From NCBI GenBank assembly GCA_963921195.1, contig OY992537.1:130966694-131030693 (forward strand): DNA of 64,000 bases. Direction: 5' to 3'. The notes beneath the pieces were generated by a model that made no database searches, was not told where the DNA came from, and saw nothing but the letters and a program-made list of their open reading frames with translations. The translations under genes were made by a program, and so were the position numbers. Shown piece after piece: positions 56,515-64,000 of this stretch (position 1 is the stretch's first letter; each line of letters begins with the position of its first letter). The DNA comes from Pegoplata infirma (Eukaryota; Arthropoda; Insecta; Diptera; Anthomyiidae).

Positions 56515-57005
56515 AAAAGTGTGTCAGATTCTGAAACATTTTTTTTACAAAAACTCAAAGATTCTGAGACATTTTTCCTAAAGAAAAAGTTTCAGATTCT
56601 GACAAAAATTTTATAATATAAAAAGTCTCAGATTTTAATATATTTTTTCTTTAGAAAAATACTCAGATTCTAAGATATTTTGCAAATAGAATCTCAGATT
56701 ATGATACCATTTTTTCTGTAGAAAAGGTCTTGCATTCTGAAACATTTTCTATAAAAAAGTCCCAGATTCTGCAAAAAAATGTTTCTTTAAAAAGTCGCAA
56801 ATTTGTTTTTTTTTTTAGATTTTGAGACATTTTTTATACAAAGTTATTATTCATGGACATTTATTTTCCTGTAGAAGAGGTCTAATATTCTGAGATATTT
56901 TTTATAGAAAAGTTTCCGATTCTAGGACACTTTTTTTATAAAAAAATCTTAGATTCTGATACATTTTTCCTAAGAAGAAAAAAGGGCAGATTTTCAAAAA
57001 ATTTT
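56515..57005. repeat. Degenerate minisatellite, array 6
   Basis: About ten units of the AGATTCTGAGACATTTTTCT type with TATAGAAAA. Similar spacing to the arrays at 53930 and 61540. Confidence 0.7.
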
Positions 57006-57050
57006 CTACAGAAATTTGGTTATGTGGTTCAGAACGAACATTTATTAGAC

Positions 57051-57690
57051 ATATATATTCGATTAGAGTTTTATTCTAGTTCGAGGCCCAAAAATATTTC
57101 TATTTATGATATTGTCATAATAGAGTATTTTTAATTTATTGCTTTAAAAAAGTTACTATCTCATAGTATGTCTGTACTGATCAGTTTCATCCCCACTAAA
57201 GGAATCTTCAGCAGACTTTAGAGAATCATCGTTGGTCAATCAAACATCAAACCAGACATAATATTTGATATATTTCCCAAGTTATATGAGAAGTACTATT
57301 ATGAAGGTCCGAAATCTGTTTTCCAACAAAAATAACTCTTTTAAAGCAAAAATTGTATATATTAAATCACCGTCGGTAATATATACAATTTTTGCTTTAA
57401 AAGAGTTATTTTTGTTGGAAAACAGATTTCGGACCTTCATAATAGTACTTCTCATATAACTTGGGAAATATATCAAATATTATGTCTGGTTTGATGTTTG
57501 ATTGACCAACGATGATTCTCTAAAGTCTGCTGAAGATTCCTTTAGTGGGGATGAAACTGATCAGTACAGACATACTATGAGATAGTAACTTTTTTAAAGC
57601 AATAAATTAAAAATACTCTATTATGACAATATCATAAATAGAAATATTTTTGGGCCTCGAACTAGAATAAAACTCTAATCGAATATATAT
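57051..57690. repeat. Palindrome with 314-bp arms and 12-bp spacer
   Basis: The left arm 57051-57364 and right arm 57377-57690 are the same length and read as exact inverses at every place I compared. The spacer is AATCACCGTCGG. Identical 30-residue frames appear on both strands as a consequence. No target duplication was identified. Confidence 0.85.
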
Positions 57691-57867
57691 ACATGTATAA
57701 AGGCCGAATAAATACATTTTATTTTTATGTACCTTTTTGGTACTAAAAATAAAAAAACAATATTTATTAGACATTTATTTTTTTATCGGCCCAAATTTTT
57801 ATTTAGTGGGTGCAAATGAGGGGGAAAAAACATTTTTTCATTTTTTTCGTTTATCATCTATTTAATC

Positions 57868-57995
57868 CAATGGTGCCCAAACACTTGTTAAAGATCGACA
57901 AAAATACACGTACACAATCCGAACAACAACAAAACTAACAACAGAGAGCGTAAAAACAAAAAAAAAATTATCGTTTCTCTTTTTGGGCACCACTG
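57868..57995. mobile_element. 128-bp hAT-like MITE, CAATGGTGCCCAAAC ends
   Basis: The ends CAATGGTGCCCAAA and TTTGGGCACCACTG are flanked by the perfect duplication ATTTAATC (57860-57867 and 57996-58003). One of the shortest intact elements here. Confidence 0.9.
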
Positions 57996-58215
57996 ATTTA
58001 ATCTAATATAATGAAAGGTGGGGGGAAAAAAGCGTGTCCAAACATGCACAACTGTTCGTCATATTGATAAAAATATTAAAATTTCAAATTTGATTTATTG
58101 CGAAGAAAATAAGAGGTTTTTTTAATAAAATCAGTCAAAAATTGTAGTAGTTATGCATTTGAGCAAAAATGCATTAATTCAGTTTAATATAAAAATAGTT
58201 GCATTTGTTTTTTTT

Positions 58216-60164
58216 TATACCCTCCACTCTAGTGATAGAGGGTATATATGAGGCATTCACATGGAACGAAGAAAATTGCGTTTTTGGTTTTTCAATTTTC
58301 AAAAACTGGGCTTAGAAGGCGTGGTCAAATATTGGAAAAATGGTAAAATTTGTGGCGAGTTGCCTTGATTAAATATTTATCACATTAAAACGGAATGCCC
58401 CACAATCTCAAAAATTTACATTCTTATATAGTTTTGTATGGGCTATCGATTAAAATTTTTTTTTTTTTTTAAATTTTCAGAACCCGTTCTAAAATTTTCC
58501 ATTTTTTAAAAATGTCACTTTTTTTTGTTTTTTAATTTTTTTTTTAAGTTTAGATGTTTGTCCATCCACACAAAAAAATTCAGAAACACGTTCTTCGTTT
58601 TTTTTTCGAGAAAATCGCATTTGAACTTTAAATTTCATAACAATTTTGTAATTTGCTTGTATTTTCTTGATTTAACGTTGCGAATGAGTATTATTAATTG
58701 CATAAATATTACTCATTCGCAACATTAAAACAAAAAAATACAAGCAAATTACAAAATTGTTATGAAATTTAAAGTTCAAATGCGATTTTCTCGAAAAAAA
58801 AACAAAGAACGTGTTTCTGAATTTTTGTGTGTGGATGGACAAACATCTAAACTTAAAAAAAAAATTAAAAAAGAAAAAAAAAAGTGGCATGCTTTTTAAT
58901 AAATTGACATTTTTAAAAAATGGAAAATGGTTCTGAAAATTTTCCAAAAAAAAAAATTTAATCGATAGCCCATACAAAACTATATAAGAATGTAAATTTT
59001 TGAGATTGTGGTGCATTCCGTTTTAATGTGATAAATATTTAATCAAGGCAAATCGCCACAAATTTGACAATTTTTTCAATATTTGACCACGCCTCCTAAG
59101 CCCAGTTTTTGAAAAATTGAAAAACCAAAAACGCAATTTTCTAAGTTCCATATGGGGCTATCCATACAACCTATTCAGAAGTTTACGGTACAAGTGTTTT
59201 TTTTTTTGCTGGACATTTGGTGTGGAATGCCTCATATAAGTTTGTCATTCCGTTTGTAACACATCGAAATATTGGTCTAGGACCCTATAAAGTATATATA
59301 TTTATGATCATCGATCGATTTTAAGTCGATCTAGCGATGTCCGTCCGTCCGTCCGTCCGTCCGTCCGTCCGTCTGTCTGTCTGTTCGTCCGTAGAAAACA
59401 CGCTAACTTTTGAAAGACTTTACAGAGGCTTTTGAAGATTGGCATATATGTTGGTCATTTACCTGGTCAGGTTAATATTGCAATCCAGCCTAATCGGTCC
59501 ATCGGTTCAAAAGTTATGAGCAAAAGAGTAAATTTCGGCAAGGGATTTTCGCGAACTTACGAGATAAAAAACACGGTAACTTTCGAAAGACATTAATGAA
59601 ACTACTGAAGCACAAATCTTTGCCGTTCCCCAGGTCTGTTGGGTATTAAATTTCAGCTCAATCGGTCCAGTAGTTCAAAAGTTATTAGCAAAACCCTGAA
59701 TTTCAGATTGGTTTCATCTTAAATGCCACGTGTTAAACAAGTTTTAAAACTTAACAATGCTTTTCAAACTTGTTAAGTTTTAAAGCAATGCTTTTTAAAC
59801 TTGTTTAGTTTTAAAAGCATTGGTGATTTAAAAAATACACTCGAAAAAAATTTACACACAAAAAAAAATTTTGTTTTTTTCTTTTAAAAATTACAATATT
59901 TTGTGTACATACGTACGTGCATTCACTCAGAAATAATTTTAACAGTAAAAAAACATTACACTCGAAAAAAGTTTTACACAAAAAAAAAATAGTCATTTTT
60001 CTTTTTTTTTAAATGACAAAAAATAGTTTTTTATCAAAATAATATATTTCTAATCAAAATTGTTAATTTTTTTCACATTAAAAAATGTGCTATTTTAAAA
60101 AAAAAGGCATTGTGGAGGGTATTCATAGATTCGGCAAAGTCGAATTTAACTTTTCTACTTGTTT
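58216..60164 (-). mobile_element. Helitron-like element e with nested foldback
   Basis: The minus-strand 3' end TATACCCTCCACTCTAGTG is at the left. The 5' hairpin ATTCGGCAAAGTCGAAT and the CTACTTGTTT start are at the right. It is the counterpart of b: CATAACTTTTGAACCNNNG blocks, a (GTCC)n(GTCT)n tract at 59338-59392, and a TACACTCGAAAAAA repeat near 59835 and 59955. Interrupted at 58250-59233. Without the insert it is about 960 bp. Confidence 0.85.
58250..59233. mobile_element. GAGGCATTC-ended foldback in element e
   Basis: The ends GAGGCATTCACA and TGTGGAATGCCTC lie between ATAT (58246-58249) and ATAT (59234-59237). The site AGGGTATATATAAGTTTGTC is intact in b, c and d. Arms of about 480 bp contain AGGCGTGGTCAAATATTGG and the mirrored 67-residue frame. 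Superfamily unknown; compare 35120-37430, which shares the 4-bp ATAT duplication and CATTCCA. Confidence 0.8.
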
Positions 60165-60758
60165 TTTTTTTTTGGTGTGACGAATGTAAAAACAAATAAA
60201 CATAACGGTATATGTATAAAACCTGTATTTCTGCATTTTTACTCAAATGCACGCAACTTTTCAAAGGATTTTTTTAAAAGATCTCTTATTTTATTTTTAA
60301 TAGATCAGATCAAAAAAAATAAATCAACCGATTTGGCCCAGAAATATTTTTATTTAAGTAAACCCACTTTTTTAAAAGATGAAAATTTAAAAAGTTTGCA
60401 ATATCTCGAAAACTGTTCTACTTTTGAAATTTTGGACTTCATTTTTGGATTTAGCGCAAGATTTTTCATGGAAAATGAATGGAAAATGTCGTTTGCTAAA
60501 ATCTCCGTAAACTAATGTTTGTAAAACAAAGAATTAAAAAAAAAATTAATTAATACGTTTGAATTTAATAATACACGGTAAACTTGATAGGGATTTAATT
60601 AAAAATATGAATTAAATGTTTAGCACCAAGGGTAATCCATAAAAAATTTTAGCTTCAAAACATATTATTTATTAGGCAACGCTTTTATATTGTCTTTGGA
60701 TATCAACAGATTTTTTTTACTTGGGACAACAGAAATTTTGTTGAACCACAGATAAAAC
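60165..60758. other. No supported feature
   Basis: Contains a 118-codon plus-strand frame (60159-60515), the second-longest in the window, without a domain I recognise. It starts inside the Helitron end's T-run and is rich in F, K, N and L as expected of AT-rich DNA. I do not call it a gene. Confidence 0.35.
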
Positions 60759-61255
60759 AACCCAGCAAAACCTAGGTAATGTGTTGTGAATAGTAATGAC
60801 TGTCAATTACATTACTTATAACAACTACTCATTACCCACTGCATTACTTTAGTCCAAAAAGCAACTAGTGGCTTATATTGTAATATGTGAGTACTTATTT
60901 GCAATAATGCAAATAATGAGTTAATAAGAATGTTAAAAATAAATACTTATTTGCAAGTTCACTTGGGAAATTAAGTCCAATCAGAAAAAAACAATATTTG
61001 TTTTACCTTTTTAGCTTAAAGTTTCGCGAAAACATAATCTAATGATTAATAGTTATTTCAAACTCGGTTTTCAACCATTTATTTTATTCCTTATAAGTAA
61101 CTACTTATTTTACTCGTTATTGGTAAGTAGTTATATATCTCCCTACTCGTAAGCTTTTAGGCACTAATTATTTTTGTCTCACGGCCTTTATAGAATAAGT
61201 AGTGTTTCATGCAATGAGTAAGTACATACCAATAATTATTACTAATTACTATACT

Positions 61256-63370
61256 CAGGCACGTACGCAGGAATTTATTTTGGGGGGGGCCAAAAATTTT
61301 TTTTAATTTCGTTTTTTCGCCTCAATGTTTTTGAGCCTAATTTTTTTTGCATTTTTAGAAAACAAAACATATATTTAAAACGTATGTTAAAAAGGAGTCG
61401 AATTATTTTTTTTAAAAAAGTGAAAATTTATTCAACTTTTCTTCAAAACTTCTCAAATTTTTTAAGCGTAAAGTATTTTACGCTTAAAAAATTTAAACTG
61501 TTTGACATATTTTGAAATTGTTCATATATTTTTTTAGAGCTTTTGAAGAGCATTTTTGGTATAGAAAATTCTCCGATTCTAAGATACGAATTATCGTAAT
61601 AAAATCAAAGATTTTGAGAAATTTTTTGATAGAATGACTCCTTACATTGCCGGAAATTTTTTTAGTTTTACAGTTTTTGAATAAAAAAAATTGAATTTCA
61701 AGATATTTTAACCATAGAAAGATTTTTACTATTATAACGATTTAAAACATTTTTTGCATAGACATTTTTTAAACAGAAAAACTCTTAAACTCTGAGAAAT
61801 TTTTCGCGTAGAAAAATTCTCAGATCATAAGATATTTTTCGTATATAAAATTTCTTAGATTCTAAGACATTTTTCGTATAGAAAAACTCTCAGGTTCTAA
61901 GAAACAGTTGTTTGATTTTGAGACATTTTGCTTATAGAAAAATTCTAAATTTTTCCAACATTTTTCTTACAGAAAAATTCTGGGTAATTTTTCGTACAGA
62001 AAACCTCCCAGATTCTAAGACATTTATCGTTTAGAAAAAGTTCAAAGCTTTTGAGACACTTTTTATTATAAAAATTTCAAACTCTGAGACATTTTTCGTA
62101 TTGAAAAATTCTGATATTCTCTGAGACATTTTTCGTATTGAAAAATTCTCAGATTCAGAAACATTTTTCGTATGGTGAATTCTCTATACGAAAAATCTCA
62201 GATTTGTATAGAAAATTTCTAAGATCCTGAAACATTTTTGCATAGAAGAATTCTCAGATTTTAACATATTTTTTGAAAAATTTCTTGCTAAGAAAAATAT
62301 CTCAAATTTTTATAGAAAAATTCACAGATTCTGATACATTTTTCCTATAGATTTTTTCGATTCTGAGTCATTTTTCGTAACGAAAAAACTCAGATTAAAG
62401 ACGTTTTTTGTATAGACAAATTCTTTGATCCATAAATATTTTTCGTATAGAAAGTCTAAAAAAATTATTATAATCTTAAAAAATCGCTTATCCATTTGTT
62501 GAAGGTAAAAATTTACAGATTCTGAGACATTTTTGTAAATAAAATTTTTTAAATTCACTATATTTTTTGTCGTTAAAAATTTTTTATTTTGATATTAAAA
62601 AAAAAAATCTAACACTTTGATTAATTTTTTGTGTAAAAAAGTTCCAGATTCAGAGGAGATGTTTCGATTTAAAAATTGTTAAATTTGGTTAAACTTGGAA
62701 TAACAAAATCTTCAAATTAGTACAGAGGACACAATTTTCACAGCATATGTTTTAAAACATTATTTTCAAAAAAAAAAATCTCAAACCCTTTAAAAAATTT
62801 CGTAAAAAATCTCCGTTTTCACCAAAACTGTACCATTTCAAATTATATTTTTGAAGTTATCATTTAGTTATCTAAAGACATAAAATATATTTTTAAATAT
62901 CAAAATTTTTCCGGAAAATCTTACAATCGAAAATTTTTGATAGTAAATTTTTCTATAGAAACTTTTCGATAGTAAATTCTTCGATAAAAAAAAATTAAAA
63001 GTAAATTTTTCTATATCACAAATTTAGTCGAATGTGGCAGTCGAGATTAAAGCTAATGGAATAATATTTATGATGCATAACTTATGGTCAGTCGCAATTA
63101 CCTTTTTGAGGTGTCCTATTCACTACCGTAAAAGTTTACGAATTTTTAAAATTTTTTTCAATAAAAAATTTTTATTGTATTTTTTCAGTATTTTGAAATT
63201 TTCATAAAAAAACCTTTCGTTAGATTAGAGATAACTAAAAAAAATAATACTCAGCCTATTTTTGTAAACAAACGTATATTTTGTAGTGCAATGTCTTAAA
63301 ATTTTTATGTGGCCAAGTCATTTTGGGGGGGGCCCGGGCCCCCAGGGCACCCCCCCTGCGTACGTGCCTG
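61256..63370. mobile_element. 2.1-kb hAT-like element, CAGGCACGTACGCAGG ends
   Basis: The ends CAGGCACGTACGCAGG and CCTGCGTACGTGCCTG lie between perfect ACTATACT duplications (61248-61255 and 63371-63378). The runs GGGGGGGGCC and GGCACCCCCCCTGCG beside the ends are typical of a widespread animal hAT group. The interior is mostly minisatellite (61540-62570) and AT-rich filler, with no transposase. Non-autonomous. Confidence 0.9.
61540..62570. repeat. Degenerate minisatellite, array 7 (largest)
   Basis: Over twenty units of about 45 bp built from TCTCAGATTCTGAGACATTT and TTTCGTATAGAAAAA. Located wholly inside the hAT-like element, so this array has moved, or can have moved, with it. Confidence 0.8.
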
Positions 63371-63413
63371 ACTATACTCATTACTAGTAATGCAAAAATT
63401 TGCTGGGAATGTA

Positions 63414-63639
63414 CACAGAGAGAACAGTTTAGTTGTGCCAGCCGAATTTAGAGTTAACTGCATAGTTTAATAACAACAACCGAAATTTTCGGCTGCGATA
63501 ACAAAAATTTGTTTTGAAAATTTAACTTCTGGTGGTTTAAATAAATTTCGGTAATCGCAACCGAAAATTTCGGTTGTTGTAATTAAACCATGCAGTTGGC
63601 TCTAAATTCGGCTAACACAATTAAACTGTTATCTCTGTG
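63414..63639. mobile_element. TA-flanked MITE, CACAGAGAGAACAGTTTAG end
   Basis: The left CACAGAGAGAACAGTTTAGT and right ACTGTTATCTCTGTG are inverted, flanked by TA (63412-63413 and 63640-63641). The inner arms GCCGAATTTAGAGTTAACTGC and AACCGAAATTTTCGGTTG pair as well, giving a nearly complete hairpin. Confidence 0.85.
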
Positions 63640-63769
63640 TAATGACACAATATCTTTTGTCACAATTGCTCTAACAGATCATTCTAATAACAATTCGACT
63701 GTCTGAACAAATTCGTTTTCTATGTGTAAATAAAAATACTTCCTTAGAAAGTTTTCAATAAAGCATTCA

Positions 63770-64000
63770 AACAGAAAAATAATTTTCAACTACATTTTTC
63801 AGTTGGATCAACTAAATATTCGGTTACTGTTACTATATTTGACTGTGACAACCGAATTTTGCGGTTGTTTCAACTAAAAATCAGTTATGTCAAACGAAAT
63901 CAGTCGTTACTACTGATATTCAATTGTGAACACATATCGCTCATTTACTTGTAAAGTGTCATAACTCAAAATGTTTGATTTTACAGAAAACCTGTTTAAA
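63770..64000. mobile_element. CACAGAGA-type MITE, runs off the window
   Basis: Starts ACAGAAAAATAATTTTCAAC and continues CAGTTGGATCAAC, TCGGTTACTGTTACTA, ACCGAATTTTGCGGTTG. These match the left half of 54270-54428. The right end lies beyond the window. Confidence 0.55.

Larger units (their letters stand above)
60761..63407. mobile_element. CCCAGCAAA-ended MITE interrupted by a hAT-like element
   Basis: The left CCCAGCAAAACCTAGGTAAT and right ATGCAAAAATTTGCTGGG are inverted and flanked by AA (60759-60760 and 63408-63409). The body has TAAGTAGTTA, ATTACTTAT and AATGAGTAA words. About 0.5 kb of its own sequence. The 2-bp A/T duplication and CCC start recall the CCCGAG family. Confidence 0.7.

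Noticed and set aside
60159..60515. 118-codon frame as a gene
   Set aside because: It begins in the T-run at a Helitron-like end, is dominated by F/K/N/L, and shows no recognisable domain.

Overview
The window is about 64 kb of very AT-rich eukaryotic DNA with no intact protein-coding gene that I can support. It looks like a higher (probably calyptrate) fly. The main reason is the several Helitron-like DINE-1/mini-me type elements. They carry the 5' hairpin ATTCGGCnnnGCCGAAT, a 3' end of the form TCACTAGAGTGGAGGGTAT, and an internal (GTCY)n microsatellite. The rest is transposon-on-transposon sequence: foldback and MITE-like DNA transposons, one tRNA-headed SINE, one decayed non-LTR reverse-transcriptase fragment, minisatellites and large palindromes. 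It could be a large intron, intergenic DNA or pericentric DNA; the sequence does not say which. Almost all open frames longer than 60 codons are chance frames in AT-rich repeats.

Layout. 1-402: end of a terminal-inverted-repeat (TIR) element and a GCATATTTT-rich fragment. 403-17495: one family of elements with ends CCCGAGTAAAAA, nested inside each other up to four levels deep, each copy flanked by a 2-bp A/T duplication. The largest type carries four tRNA-like (Pol III box B) cassettes. 17496-21059: hAT-like MITEs and a minisatellite. 21060-24817: two Helitron-like elements, one carrying three different tandem arrays. 24818-28440: an AGGGCAAG-ended element with a nested Helitron-like copy, then a minisatellite. 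28437-28575: SINE. 28900-30030: low-repeat sequence. 30037-34745: an element with subterminal tandem repeats that hosts other elements. 34755-43000: nested foldbacks. 43024-43345: reverse-transcriptase remnant. 44416-53516: a nested palindrome of about 8.3 kb. 53517-57000: repeats, another CCCGAG element and a minisatellite. 57051-57690: a 314-bp-arm palindrome without visible indels. 57868-64000: hAT MITEs, a Helitron-like element with a nested foldback, and a 2.1-kb hAT-like element inside a CCCAGCAAA element.

Most notable is the CCCGAG family. Target duplications are TA, TT, AT, TT, AT, TT, AT and TT for the eight copies, and empty sites for five of the insertions can be read directly in sister copies. 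Several copies carry three half-tRNA (T-arm/box B) modules plus one longer tRNA-like module with box A-like and box B-like segments, and T-runs follow. I do not recognise this combination from any described family. Coordinates were counted by eye; pairing and identity statements are by reading, not alignment software.
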